Assembly (NCBI GenBank): GCA_016931415.1
Contig: JAFGEW010000081.1
Span: 1 to 64,000 of the forward strand
Length of the DNA: 64,000 nt
Reading direction: 5' to 3'
From: Verrucomicrobiota bacterium
GTDB taxonomy: Bacteria > Auribacterota > JABMQX01 > JAFGEW01
The position numbers and the translations under genes were made by a program. Numbering within the stretch: position 1 is the first letter of the stretch; the number at the start of each line of letters is the position of its first letter. The notes beneath the pieces are model-generated. The model searched no databases. It saw nothing but the letters and a program-made list of their open reading frames with translations, and had not been told where the DNA came from. Positions 25,378 through 35,610 of the stretch are shown here, one piece after another.

Positions 25378-25953
25378 ATGATGAGGCCTTGTGCCTGCAC
25401 GGTGGTGGTCTGTGTGCTGATCTGCCTTGCCTCAGGGACCGCATCGGCAAGCATGCCGATCGGGTTCAACTGGCTCGAGCAGCTCAACCCGGCCACTGAC
25501 TCAGGCGGCGTCTTGCTCGACACGAACGCCACGGCAACAGTCATCTGGGACAAAGATGGCAGTGGCTTGGCCGGCTGGAGCCCGGGCAATCCGTTCATGG
25601 CCGGTGATGAGGTGGTCGTGGACTTCAACGATGTTGCGATGACCACCTCATTCGGCGGCGATCCGTTCAAGGGTCAACTGATCGGCAACTGGACGGCCGA
25701 CGACGATGACCAGTGGACGCAGGACGGCGAGTGGCTGTACCTGCTTGCCTATGTCCCGGCCGCGTCTAGCTTTTCCGGGACCGATGAGTACGGGGTAAGC
25801 AGTCTGGTGCTGATTGAGGGTTGGCCGAACAACGGGCCGACGCACGACATTATCGGCGGTGGGCCGATTGTTACACAGGCAGTGCCGGAGCCTGCGACGC
25901 TCGCTCTAGTCGCGGGCGGCCTGGGGCTGGTCTTCTTCCGCCGGAAGAAGTAG
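25378..25953 (+). CDS. PEP-CTERM sorting-domain protein
   Basis: This 191-residue exported protein has a short signal peptide (VVVCVLICLASGTASA) and a C-terminal PEP-CTERM signal (VPEPATLALVAGGLGLVFF then RRKK). The body is acidic and beta-rich, with a DDDDQWTQDGEWLYLLAY segment. It would be an exosortase substrate exposed at the surface. An AAGGGGGGAAT ribosome site precedes the ATG pair at 25378-25383. It is unlike the other PEP-CTERM protein in the window apart from the sorting signal. Confidence 0.8.
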   Translation: MMRPCACTVVVCVLICLASGTASASMPIGFNWLEQLNPATDSGGVLLDTNATATVIWDKDGSGLAGWSPGNPFMAGDEVVVDFNDVAMTTSFGGDPFKGQLIGNWTADDDDQWTQDGEWLYLLAYVPAASSFSGTDEYGVSSLVLIEGWPNNGPTHDIIGGGPIVTQAVPEPATLALVAGGLGLVFFRRKK

Positions 25954-26038
25954 GCTCACACCGATCAAGAGATTTTCGAGGGGCGGGCGCAAGGATGCGG
26001 CCTGCCCTTCGCTGTCTCTGCATGGGGCAAGCAACCGC

Positions 26039-26068
26039 TTGCCACCGGCGGGCCGGGCACGGTATCGT
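26039..26068 (+). promoter_or_regulatory. Putative sigma-70 promoter of the beta-helix acyltransferase gene
   Basis: TTGCCA (26039-26044) and TATCGT (26063-26068) are 18 bp apart, about 40 bp upstream of the ATG at 26110. Confidence 0.35.
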
Positions 26069-26109
26069 CCGGCAGACCGGATTGAGATCGTCTGATAGGG
26101 GTATCGCCG

Positions 26110-26802
26110 ATGGAGTTCAAGCCGGGGACGTTTTTCGACCTGTCGGAGTTCAGGGACGCCGCGCTGTTCGACGGCCTCGAGTACGTCTGGCAGGCGCTGG
26201 GCGATCGGCTGAAGCGCTACGTCGCCGAGCACGCGCAGGCCGAGGTGTTCGGCACGGTGATGGCCGGCGCATGGATCGACCCGGACAACGCCGTCTTCAT
26301 CGGCACGGGCACGATCGTCGAACCGGGCGCGATGATTAAGGGGCCAACGATCATCGGGCGCGACTGCGAGGTGCGCCAGGGCGCCTACATCCGCGGCCAC
26401 GTTCTTGTCGGCGACCACTGCGTCGTCGGCCACGCGACTGAGATGAAGGGCGCCGTCATGCTCAACCACGCCGCGGCGGGCCACTTCGCCTACATCGGCG
26501 ATACGATCGCGGGCAACCGGGTCAACTTCGGCGCCGGCACCAAGTGCGCCAACCTCAGAATGCTGCCCGGCACTGTGGCGGTCAAGACACCCGCCGGCAA
26601 GATCGACACCGGCCTGCGCAAGTTCGGCGCGATCCTCGGCGATGACGTTGAGCTCGGCTGCAACTCGGTCACGAGCCCCGGCACGATCCTGGGCCAGCGC
26701 TGCGTGGTCTATCCCTGCACAACCGTGGGCGGCGTGATCGCGGCCGACACGATCGTCAAGCACCGCCAACCGATCGAGCTCGCCCCGCGCGAACGGCATT
26801 GA
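26110..26802 (+). CDS. Left-handed beta-helix (hexapeptide) acyltransferase-like protein
   Basis: This 230-residue protein is made almost wholly of hexapeptide repeats with the [LIV]-G-x4 pattern, for example the IGTGTIVEPGAMIKGPTIIG and GDHCVVGHATEMKGAVML stretches. It resembles the C-terminal acetyltransferase half of GlmU-type proteins, including the KCANLRMLPGTVAV segment, but has no N-terminal nucleotidyltransferase domain. It would work as a trimer and modify a sugar nucleotide, or bind without catalysis. No partner nucleotidyltransferase lies next to it. Confidence 0.75.
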   Translation: MEFKPGTFFDLSEFRDAALFDGLEYVWQALGDRLKRYVAEHAQAEVFGTVMAGAWIDPDNAVFIGTGTIVEPGAMIKGPTIIGRDCEVRQGAYIRGHVLVGDHCVVGHATEMKGAVMLNHAAAGHFAYIGDTIAGNRVNFGAGTKCANLRMLPGTVAVKTPAGKIDTGLRKFGAILGDDVELGCNSVTSPGTILGQRCVVYPCTTVGGVIAADTIVKHRQPIELAPRERH

Positions 26803-27012
26803 CGCCGCGTCCGTTAGACCGTGCGCCGCTCCTTGGGTGTTTCAGACAGAGGAGCAGCTCCTATCGACCATTCAGGAGCCCGCTGCGAGTCGCCGCCGAA
26901 CGCTCAATCTCCTCCTGTGTCAGCCCGGCGCCACACCGCCGATGACGACGACGCGGTCAAGCGTCCGTTCGGCGAGATCCTGGGCAACGACCGAGCGAGC
27001 GACCGCGGCGGC

Positions 27013-27762
27013 TCAGCGCCCGGGATCGCGGCCGGGGACGTGGATGTTGAGCAAGTCGAGCAGCTCCTCTTCGCTCACGCCGAGCTCTTCGACGTTCATG
27101 TCGTCGACGTGGATCTCGACGTTCTCGTCGTCGATGAGACTGATGGGCGCCTCGTCGTGCCGGGCGACCAGCTCATCGAGCTCGGCCTCCGCCTCGTCGA
27201 AGAGCGGCTCGGGCGTGGTCATGGCAAACCGCGCCGGGACCGGTCGCGATGCGGACCCTGTGTGGGGCGTTTCAAGCGCCGCCGGGCGCGCGCGTTCCTC
27301 GACGTGGGGGAAGCGGGCGGCCACGTCGATGAGCAGGGCGATCTCGCCCTCGAACTCGACGAGGCGGTACTCGTAGACGGTCAGCTCGGTGGCGGTGAAG
27401 TAGCGCAGCACGTCGCGCAGGCGACTCTCCAGGCGCGGCACGACAAGCGCGAGGCGCGGCGGGCGCGTCAGGTCAATGTCGACGGCGGGGAAGAGCCGCT
27501 GCATGAGCGGGGCGTTGTCGATCATCCAGTGCAGGCGCCGCAGCAGCTCATCGACGACGGCGCCGGGTTCGCTCACGTGCGCCAGGACAGCGACGAGCCG
27601 GCCGTCGGGCGCCAGCGCGAGCACGTCGACGCCCTCGTCGGCGCGGAACTCGAACGAGGTGGCCAGCACCTCGTGGCGCGGCTCGGCGGCGAGGAAATGC
27701 TCGCGCAGAAACGGCAGAAGCATCGCCTTGCTCGTCAACGGCACCGGTCTGCAGAGTCTCAT
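27013..27762 (-). CDS. Protein of unknown function in the ParA-like operon
   Basis: This 249-residue cytoplasmic protein has an alpha/beta N-terminal domain (about 10-165) with the ordered segments FEFRADEGVDVLALAPDGR and LVAVLAHV. These recall the core of nuclease-like folds, but I cannot identify catalytic residues with confidence. The C-terminal 90 residues are acidic and probably disordered. They end in repeated Glu/Asp-rich short helices (ENVEIHVDDMNVEELGVSEE). The ATG overlaps the stop of the MinD-like gene (ATGA), so the two are coupled. I do not recognise the family. Confidence 0.6.
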   Translation of the reverse strand: MRLCRPVPLTSKAMLLPFLREHFLAAEPRHEVLATSFEFRADEGVDVLALAPDGRLVAVLAHVSEPGAVVDELLRRLHWMIDNAPLMQRLFPAVDIDLTRPPRLALVVPRLESRLRDVLRYFTATELTVYEYRLVEFEGEIALLIDVAARFPHVEERARPAALETPHTGSASRPVPARFAMTTPEPLFDEAEAELDELVARHDEAPISLIDDENVEIHVDDMNVEELGVSEEELLDLLNIHVPGRDPGR

Positions 27763-28520
27763 CGGTTCCTTGCTCTCCCTCCGGGCTCGAACTCCTGCGC
27801 CACGGCGGCGGCGATGCCGCGCAGCCGCGCGACGAGACATGCGTCGTCGCTGTCGACGACGGCGGGCCTGCGGCGCAACACGGACCGGCCCAGCGCGTCG
27901 CCCGCAGCGAGGAACCCGCAGTAGGCGGGAAAGACGCTGAGCCGGCGGCCGAGCACATCGAGGAACTGGTCGAACACGCCGCGGGCGGCCGCCTCGTCGG
28001 GCACGCCGGTGACCACAATACCAAGTTGAAGCGGCGAATGCCAACCCGCCGTTCGTTTGACCAGCGCGTAACCGTGGATCAGCTCGCGCGGCTCGGCCGA
28101 CAGCACGAGCAGCACGCGCGAGGCTTCCATAGGCGGCACGTCGCCTTCGAACAGCTTGGACGGCGCATTGACGAGCACGTAGTCCCAGGCCGTGCCGGGG
28201 GCCTTGGTCTCGTCGAGGGTGTCGAACAACGCCAAGGCGCCGTCAGGCACCCCGCTCATCTGGAGCCGCAGCGTAGGCTGGTTCGAGTCGGCATCGACAA
28301 CGGCGACGGTGTAGCCGACGCGGCTCAGCTCGAGGGCGACATTGCAGGTGACAACCGATTTGCTGATCACGTCGCAGCCGGAAACGACGAAGAGCACGGG
28401 GTACGGCGTCGCGGGGGCGTCGGCCGCCGCCGGCGCGTGCTGGGCCGCCGGCTGCCGTCTGGAGAGAAAGAGGTGCGATACGGAATCGATTCCTCTCCCG
28501 TGGTGTCTGCGTGCACTCAT
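27759..28520 (-). CDS. MinD/ParA-like protein with a degenerate P-loop
   Basis: This 253-residue protein has the fold pattern of MinD/ParA ATPases: a first strand and P-loop-like turn (FVVSGCDVISKSVVTCNVA), then VAVVDADSNQPTLRLQM (switch region) and WDYVLVNAPSKLF. The canonical KGGVGKT/S P-loop is replaced by GCDVISKS. The first signature Lys is lost and only the second Lys-Ser remains, so ATP binding may be altered or absent. The N-terminal 45 residues are Ser/Arg/Ala-rich. I chose the ATG at 28520, preceded by GAGAG. It lies 79 bp downstream of the ParA-glycogen-binding fusion. Confidence 0.65.
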   Translation of the reverse strand: MSARRHHGRGIDSVSHLFLSRRQPAAQHAPAAADAPATPYPVLFVVSGCDVISKSVVTCNVALELSRVGYTVAVVDADSNQPTLRLQMSGVPDGALALFDTLDETKAPGTAWDYVLVNAPSKLFEGDVPPMEASRVLLVLSAEPRELIHGYALVKRTAGWHSPLQLGIVVTGVPDEAAARGVFDQFLDVLGRRLSVFPAYCGFLAAGDALGRSVLRRRPAVVDSDDACLVARLRGIAAAVAQEFEPGGRARNR

Positions 28521-28599
28521 GCGCGCTCTCGGACCACGTGTGTGGCTCTCGATGCTGCGTGCTCCCTGGGCCACCCGGGCGCGGCGGATCGCCCCAAGC

Positions 28600-29664
28600 T
28601 CATGTGATCTCGAAGACCGAGTTGTGTCCGCCGAAGGCGTCGGCGACCTTGACGGGATTGCGCGGATCCTCGATCCATCGCCCATCGACGACAAAGCGGT
28701 ACTGGTAGGTGCCCGGCGGCAGGCTAAGGTAGCGCTCCCAGGCCTCGGACTGCTTGTCGCACGGCTCGGGCTGCCAGTCGTTGAATGTGCCGGCCAACTG
28801 GACCTGGGCGGCTTGGCCGTCCGCGTAGACGAAGCGTACGCGGTCGCCTTCGATCTCGGGCATGAGAACCTTGTTGAACGCCTCCGAAACCTGTTTCGTA
28901 TCCATCTTGGCCTCCCCCAGCAACACCTCGCTCGCCAGGGACATGTGGTCCTCGGCGGCGATGGAGGCCGGGCTATAGTCGAGCACCGACTGGCCGAACC
29001 CGGCCGCCTCGCGCACGCGCACGGTGCGGTGGATCACGGTATGGAAGCACTTCTCGCCGAAATGCTCGCGCACCTCCTCGATGACCTCGCGCGTCAGCCG
29101 CGTGCGGCGGTCGTAGATGGTGGCCAGCGCGCGCACGTCGATGTCTTGGCCGGTATGTTCCTGGACTACCTCGACAGTCTCCATGAGCTTGCTCAGGCCG
29201 TGGAGCGAAAAGAAGCTGCCCTCGATCGGCACAATGAGCTCACCGGAGGCGACCAAAGCGTTGAAAGTAAGAAGGCCGATGCTCGGCGGGCAATCGATGA
29301 TGATGTACTGGTAGCCGTGTGGGTCCAGCACACAGATCGCCTCGCGGAGCCGCTGCTCGCGACCCTCGACGCCGGCCAAGTGCTGCTCGACGGCGCTCAG
29401 GCGCACCTCGGCCGGGGCGAGATCGAGGTTGTCGCCGATGTTGCGGATGATGCTGTCGAGTGATCGCGTCTGCGCCAACACCTCGTACATCGACCCGTTG
29501 AGCCCCTCGTGCTCGACGCCGAGGGCGAGCGTAGAATGGCCTTGGGGATCGAGGTCGATGAGGAGAGTCCGCCGCCCCTTTGCGGCTAGACACGCAGCCA
29601 GATTGACAGCCGTCGTGGTCTTCCCACAGCCGCCCTTCTGGTTGGCGATGGATATAATGCGCAC
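28600..29664 (-). CDS. ParA-family ATPase fused to an AMPK-type glycogen-binding domain
   Basis: This 354-residue protein joins two domains. Residues 1-260 are a complete ParA/Soj ATPase with the deviant Walker A (QKGGCGKTTTAVNLAA), LLIDLDPQGHST and IIIDCPPSIGLLTFNAL. Residues 270-353 match the AMPK beta glycogen-binding (CBM48/E-set) domain, with AGTFNDWQPEP, GTYQYRFVVDGRW and DPRNPVKV. The two carbohydrate-stacking Trp positions (in NDW and DGRW) are kept, and the lysine after QY is Arg. No ParB gene is adjacent. The role could be polymer-surface or chromosome positioning that senses glucans; this is inference. A strong promoter lies upstream. Confidence 0.88.
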   Translation of the reverse strand: MRIISIANQKGGCGKTTTAVNLAACLAAKGRRTLLIDLDPQGHSTLALGVEHEGLNGSMYEVLAQTRSLDSIIRNIGDNLDLAPAEVRLSAVEQHLAGVEGREQRLREAICVLDPHGYQYIIIDCPPSIGLLTFNALVASGELIVPIEGSFFSLHGLSKLMETVEVVQEHTGQDIDVRALATIYDRRTRLTREVIEEVREHFGEKCFHTVIHRTVRVREAAGFGQSVLDYSPASIAAEDHMSLASEVLLGEAKMDTKQVSEAFNKVLMPEIEGDRVRFVYADGQAAQVQLAGTFNDWQPEPCDKQSEAWERYLSLPPGTYQYRFVVDGRWIEDPRNPVKVADAFGGHNSVFEIT

Positions 29665-29751
29665 CGCCGCCTCCTTATGGCTGAATCCCGCCTGGGCAAC
29701 TCGCGCACCGTGCCAGTAACGCCGCCGGAGGTGAAGGAGACGTTCCAGGTT

Positions 29752-29780
29752 ATTAGAAGGCTCTTCGCCCCTTGTGTCAA
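29752..29780 (-). promoter_or_regulatory. Strong sigma-70 promoter of the ParA-like operon
   Basis: On the minus strand a perfect TTGACA (29780-29775) lies 17 bp from TCTAAT (29757-29752), five of six matches to the -10 consensus. Transcription would start near 29745, about 80 nt before the ATG. This is the best sigma-70 promoter in the window. Confidence 0.72.
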
Positions 29781-29878
29781 GCGGTTTCTTGGCGTTTTGT
29801 CCTTTGTGTGCAGCCGGTTCGCATCCTGCAACACGGGCAAGGCGCGGACCGCCCGCGTGGACGTGGGGTCGCGCGCGC

Positions 29879-29908
29879 TTGCCCGCCGGCAGTGGCCTGC
29901 CCTATACT
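29879..29908 (+). promoter_or_regulatory. Putative sigma-70 promoter of the two-component pair
   Basis: TTGCCC (29879-29884) and TATACT (29903-29908) are 18 bp apart and diverge from the ParA promoter. Transcription would start near 29915 and leave about 41 nt before the ATG at 29956. Confidence 0.45.
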
Positions 29909-29955
29909 GCAGTGGATACGATCGGCCCACCAAGAGACCCCGCGTTGACGGGGCA

Positions 29956-31202
29956 ATGAACATGGCGACGTTTTGGGACAAGCTGATCGAACGGTTTGAG
30001 CGACTCGATCCCGAGCGGCGCGAGCGCTACCTGGCCGACTTGGCCCGGGAGCGCGGGTTCCTCCAGAGCGTGTTCGACACGATCGAGGACGCGCTCATCG
30101 TGCTCGACGCGCGGCGGCGCATTGTCTTTATCAACCGGGCTGCCAGGCACCTGCTCGGCATCGCCGCCGGCGACCCGGTGAACCGGCCGCTGCTCAAGTA
30201 CATCGCCGACGGCCGGTTGCTGGACCTGTTCGGCCGCGAGGCGCAGGATGCAATGGAGAGTCGCGTCGAGGCCCAAGGCGCGTTCAACACGGAGATCGAG
30301 GTTCGCCATCCACGCCCTATGGTGTTGCGTGTCACTGTATTGCCGCTGCGCGGCACAGGCGGCTCGCCCAGCCTGGGAACCGTCATCGTCATGCATGACG
30401 CCACTGCCGAGCGCAAACAGCGGCTCGCAGCGTTCCAGTCCGAGAAACTCGGTGCCCTTGCCACGTTGGCGGCCGGGGTGGCGCACGAGATCGGCAATCC
30501 GCTCAACTCGCTGGCGATCCACATGCAGTTGCTCGAACGCGAGATCGCCAGACTGAAGCCGGGTCGCCAGCGCAACGAGCTGGCGGCGCGGGTCGAGACG
30601 AGCCGCCAGGAGATCGAGCGGCTCGACGGGATCATCCGGCAGTTCCTCGGCGCCGTACGGCCCTCGAAGCTCGATTACCGGCCCGTGCAGATCAACGAAC
30701 TGCTTGAAGGGCTGCTCGAGTTCAACTACTACGAGATCGCCGCGCAGCAGATCGGCATCGAGAAGCACTACGACCCGGCGATCCCGCGCGTGCTCATGGA
30801 CGAGGCGCAGATCAAGCAGGCCTGTCTCAATATCATCAAGAACGCCGTGCAGGCGATGCCCAAGGGCGGGCTGCTGACCGTGACGACCACGCGCGAGCGC
30901 GATGAGATTGTCGTGCGCTTCGCCGATAGCGGGGTCGGCATGACCGAAGAGCAGATCGGGCGCATCTTCGACCCGTTCTACACGACCAAGGACCGCGGCT
31001 CGGGCCTCGGGCTGATGATCGTGCACAAAATCATCACAGATCATAATGGGCGCATCGAGGTCGAAAGCGAGCCGGGGCGCGGCACGCGGGTGACCGTCGT
31101 GCTGCCGGTGGTCGAGACGCGGCGCCGGCTCATTGAGGACGCAACGTCGAAGGCGCCGCCGTTCGAGCCCGAGGTGTCCGAACGGCCGAAACGAAAGAAC
31201 CC

Positions 31203-31206
<4 letters not shown>
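29956..31206 (+). CDS. PAS-domain sensor histidine kinase, NtrB-like
   Basis: This 416-residue soluble kinase has an N-terminal helical region, a PAS domain (about 25-150), a dimerisation helix with the phospho-accepting His in AAGVAHEIGNPLNSL (near 178), and a complete ATPase. The ATPase shows the N box (NIIKNAVQAMP), G1 (DSGVGM), F (DPFYTTK) and G2 (GSGLGL). There is no membrane segment, so it senses an internal cue through PAS. The product should phosphorylate the adjacent sigma-54 regulator, whose ATG overlaps its stop. Confidence 0.9.
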
Positions 31207-32624
<1,418 letters not shown>

Positions 32625-32632
32625 CGAGGAGG

Positions 32633-32649
32633 TGGCGCGACATTGGCTT
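32633..32649 (+). promoter_or_regulatory. Candidate sigma-54 promoter of the exported-protein cluster
   Basis: TGGCGC-N5-TGGCT spans 32633-32648, with GG (32634-32635) and GC (32646-32647) exactly 10 bp apart. It has one mismatch to TGGCAC and one to TTGCT. It begins 8 bp after the stop of the NtrC-type gene, so a 320-nt leader would precede the ATG at 32979. In that 354-bp gap I see no protein I recognise; a TTGACG at 32658 lacks a good -10. Confidence 0.45.
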
Positions 32650-32978
32650 GAATTCTCTTGACGCCTGTCCCGTCAGAATGTCATGGTGCCTGTGAGGTAT
32701 AAGTTGCCCCGCATGATGCGCGCCGTCTCAGGCCGCGCGGCGCCGGAGGGTCGTGCCGGTCCCCCCGGCAGCGAGGCCACACGGTCTTGGGAGATGGAGC
32801 CGAGTTTCGGGGCGACGGGGGAGGCCACGCCATACAGGGGAGTGAGAACCTGGGAGATCACGCTGGGGGGCGCCCGGGTAGGGCTGCCGGCCATGAACAC
32901 GGGCGCGGGGACCACGCCGCGCATGCGTCGCCACCGGGTCCCGAGCGGCTGATCGTCCCACCGCATAGGAGGGGAGCA

Positions 32979-33983
32979 ATGACTAAGCCCAACCACCTGC
33001 GTCGGACTTTCTCTGAGTGCTTTGCCATGTCATTGGACGTGCTTATCGGCGGCGTTCTGCTGGTGGTGTTGGTGTGCGGCTTCGGCACACCGGCGAGTGC
33101 TGCCACGAGCCGCACCCGCGATGGCTCGAGCACAGGCGATGTTGTCCAGATCGAACCGGTCCCGCGTTTCACCGAGAGCGAGGTGCGTGCACTGATCGAG
33201 AAGCCATCGGTGACCTTCACCGTGGACAATCCGCGCATCGCCTCGGGCGGCCAAGCCGTGTTGTCCTGGCGCGTCGAGAATGCCGACACCGCCAGCATCT
33301 CGGGCCTCGGCGGCGTGAGCCTGTCGGGCACGCGCACGGTCAAGCCGACCGAGAAGACGACGTACACGCTCAGCGCGACGAACCGCAACGGCACGGTGTC
33401 CAAGTCGGTTACGGTCGATATCTCTACGCTCGCCGTTGTGACCAATCTCAGAATCGTGGCACCGGCCCTCTTGCTCGAGAACGTCGCCTACAACTTCGTC
33501 GACGAGGCGGCCAGCGCGACATGGGCCAGCTCGGTGCCGCTAACGTTCGGCGGCGCGGGCGGCGCCAGGGGCTGGGCGCGCGTGGTGAACAGCGTGCGCG
33601 CCGAGGACAACAAGGACTACGAGAAGGTGCTCCAGGTCAGCCCGGAGAACAAGGCCGACGGGTTTGTCTACGGCGAGTACGCGGTGGCCATCCCGCCCAA
33701 CGCCAAGCTCCGGGCCACCGTGAGTTTCACGGCCGGGCACGGTTCGCCCGACGGCGCCACAGTCAGCGTGCAGGTGCGCGCACCCTCCGTCGCGCGGCGC
33801 GTCAAGCCGTCCTGGAAGCAGGTGCTGACCAAGACCATCATGCGGGACAACAAGCTCGACGCGGTCGAGGTTGACCTGTCGGCATGGGCCAACCAGAAGG
33901 TGTCGATCCGGCTGGTCGTCAATGCGCACAGCAACGCGACCGACGACCTGGTGCTGTGGATCGCGCCGCGCATCATTAAGTGA
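32979..33983 (+). CDS. Exported Ig-like protein, first gene of the YYY cluster
   Basis: This 334-residue protein starts after an excellent AGGAGGGG ribosome site. The signal peptide (DVLIGGVLLVVLVCGFGTPA) follows a basic N-terminus of about 20 residues. Residues 65-135 form an Ig-like domain (FTVDNPRIASGGQAVLSWRV to YTLSATNRNGTVSKSVTVD). The C-terminal 180 residues look like a jelly-roll carbohydrate-binding fold that ends in VLWIAPRIIK. No enzyme motif is seen. It probably lies at the surface and opens the cluster that runs to 50973. Confidence 0.7.
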   Translation: MTKPNHLRRTFSECFAMSLDVLIGGVLLVVLVCGFGTPASAATSRTRDGSSTGDVVQIEPVPRFTESEVRALIEKPSVTFTVDNPRIASGGQAVLSWRVENADTASISGLGGVSLSGTRTVKPTEKTTYTLSATNRNGTVSKSVTVDISTLAVVTNLRIVAPALLLENVAYNFVDEAASATWASSVPLTFGGAGGARGWARVVNSVRAEDNKDYEKVLQVSPENKADGFVYGEYAVAIPPNAKLRATVSFTAGHGSPDGATVSVQVRAPSVARRVKPSWKQVLTKTIMRDNKLDAVEVDLSAWANQKVSIRLVVNAHSNATDDLVLWIAPRIIK

Positions 33984-34018
33984 CGGACATGGATCGCGCT
34001 AAGATGAGGAGAGATCCC

Positions 34019-35542
34019 ATGAAGACGCGAATGATGATCGCCGGCATCGTGGCCGTCGCGGCGGCGTGCGCATGGCTGGTCCCGGCGACGGCGACCGGCA
34101 CTGCGGCGGTGGGCACGATCGGGACGCTCAAAGCCGAGCCGTTGATTGTCAGAGGTTTTGTGCTGAAGGACTCGACCCAGGCGGCCGGCGTGCCCGACGA
34201 CATCAAGACCAAGGGCGGCAAGGGGCCGAACCAGAACAAGTACGTTGACCTCTTCACCCAGTTCAGTATCCCCAACTCCGACCGCATCCTGAGCTTGAGC
34301 GACCGGATCTACTTCGACCTCGAAGAAGAATCGGGCATCTATTACTACGGACCGAAGGACTACTCGCTCGCCCACGACCCCGACTACGGCCATCTGTTCC
34401 GCATCCGCTACGGCATCGTGAGCACCGACGCAGAAAGCCCCTCGACCAACGTGGCGGTGGCGTTCACGCTCTGGGGCGGGTGGAGCCGGCAGGACTACGA
34501 TCTGCTCAAGGTCCTGCTCAACAAGTACCTCGAGCGCGAAAAGCTGCCGGCGTGCGCCGATCTCAAGGCCCTGCCATTCCATAGTTGCGGGTTCACGTTC
34601 GGGGCCGCGTCGAGCTACGGCGTGCCCGACAACCAGATCTCGGTGCCGGCGCTCAGCGACATCGCCGGGTACATGGACGTGACGCTCACCACCGACGAGC
34701 AGACCGTCGAGGGGCTCAAAGTCGGCCTCCAGGACATCCAGGGGCTCACGGGCAAGGTCCAACTCGTGACCGCCCAGACCGAGGGCGAGGGCTTCGCTAT
34801 TCCCGAGATCACGGCGCACGTAAGCCTGTGCGACACGCGGACCTATCAGCGCGAGCCGTACGTGCGCAACCAGTCGTTCACCAACCGCCACGACTTCCCG
34901 GTGCGGCTCAAGACGCTCTACTTCCTCATGGACGCCGGCGACGATGTGAAGCTGTTTGAATACGACTTGGGCAACACGCTTGTGCTGCCCGGCAAGCAAG
35001 CATCCCTCAACCACGCCCGCGTCAACACCGGGCTGGCCAACAACGCGGTGCGCGCCTGGTACGAGTACCGCCTCGCCAACGAGGGCGACACGATCCAGGA
35101 GTACTGGGACGCCGTGATGAAGCGGCTCACCGTCGGCCTGGGCAAGCGCACAGTGAAGATGCTGACCGTCGAGGTGCTCGACGAAGATATGTTCGCCGAC
35201 TACACCATCGAACTCATCAAGGTGCAGGTGCGCTCGAAGCACTTCGACCCCAACAGCAAGACCGAGCTGACGAAGAACTACAAGCTCACCGCCGATGAAG
35301 CCGCGGTCACGGGCGATGCGCTGTTCTTTATCGAGGGCGAGGAGACCGAAGGCATCTCCTACTTCGAGTACAAGATCACGATGATCAACCTCAACGGTGA
35401 CGTTAAGCGCGACACGGAGTGGCGTCAGGGCATCGAGGATGATGAAGGGATCTACATCGGCAAGAAGCACTTCGACGAGCTCATCGGACCACTCGACGGC
35501 GACGATGACGCCGGCGACGATGACGCCGGCGATGACGAGTAG
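34019..35542 (+). CDS. YYY-family exported protein, divergent member A
   Basis: This 507-residue protein has a signal peptide (MMIAGIVAVAAACAWLVPAT) and starts after AGGAGAG. It is a distant member of the family shared by the next genes. It has an IYYYGP motif near residue 108 and a GHLFRIRYG strand. A C-terminal block near residue 390 (IKVQVRSKHFDP, then a YFEYKITMI strand and a WRQGIEDDEGIYIG segment) aligns with the INYVxVxxRKKHxxG block of its paralogues. It ends in a 30-bp tandem repeat encoding an Asp-rich tail. Function is unknown. Confidence 0.65.
   Translation: MKTRMMIAGIVAVAAACAWLVPATATGTAAVGTIGTLKAEPLIVRGFVLKDSTQAAGVPDDIKTKGGKGPNQNKYVDLFTQFSIPNSDRILSLSDRIYFDLEEESGIYYYGPKDYSLAHDPDYGHLFRIRYGIVSTDAESPSTNVAVAFTLWGGWSRQDYDLLKVLLNKYLEREKLPACADLKALPFHSCGFTFGAASSYGVPDNQISVPALSDIAGYMDVTLTTDEQTVEGLKVGLQDIQGLTGKVQLVTAQTEGEGFAIPEITAHVSLCDTRTYQREPYVRNQSFTNRHDFPVRLKTLYFLMDAGDDVKLFEYDLGNTLVLPGKQASLNHARVNTGLANNAVRAWYEYRLANEGDTIQEYWDAVMKRLTVGLGKRTVKMLTVEVLDEDMFADYTIELIKVQVRSKHFDPNSKTELTKNYKLTADEAAVTGDALFFIEGEETEGISYFEYKITMINLNGDVKRDTEWRQGIEDDEGIYIGKKHFDELIGPLDGDDDAGDDDAGDDE
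35501..35530 (+). repeat. Tandem 15-bp repeat in the tail of YYY-family member A
   Basis: The 15-mer GACGATGACGCCGGC occurs twice without change at 35501-35515 and 35516-35530. It encodes the repeated Asp-Asp-Asp-Ala-Gly unit of the acidic C-terminus, which could vary in copy number by slippage. Confidence 0.85.
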
Positions 35543-35610
35543 GCGCGAAGTCGCGCGTGTCGAATAGCAGCGGGGGGAGCTGCGTCTGTTCCGCGGAGAG
35601 TGAGAGAACC

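Noticed and set aside
26821-27924. A 367-codon plus-strand frame opposite the MinD-like operon
   Set aside because: The minus strand has coupled genes with a clear ParA relative upstream. The plus frame is low-complexity and Arg/Ala-rich.
32698-32703. TATAAG as a -10 box for the exported cluster
   Set aside because: No -35-like hexamer lies 16-18 bp upstream and there is no extended -10 TG.
32683-32952. An 89-codon plus-strand frame in the leader of the cluster, and a minus-strand frame over it
   Set aside because: Neither has a good ribosome site, a recognised motif or hydrophobic segments. Composition looks like non-coding GC-rich DNA.
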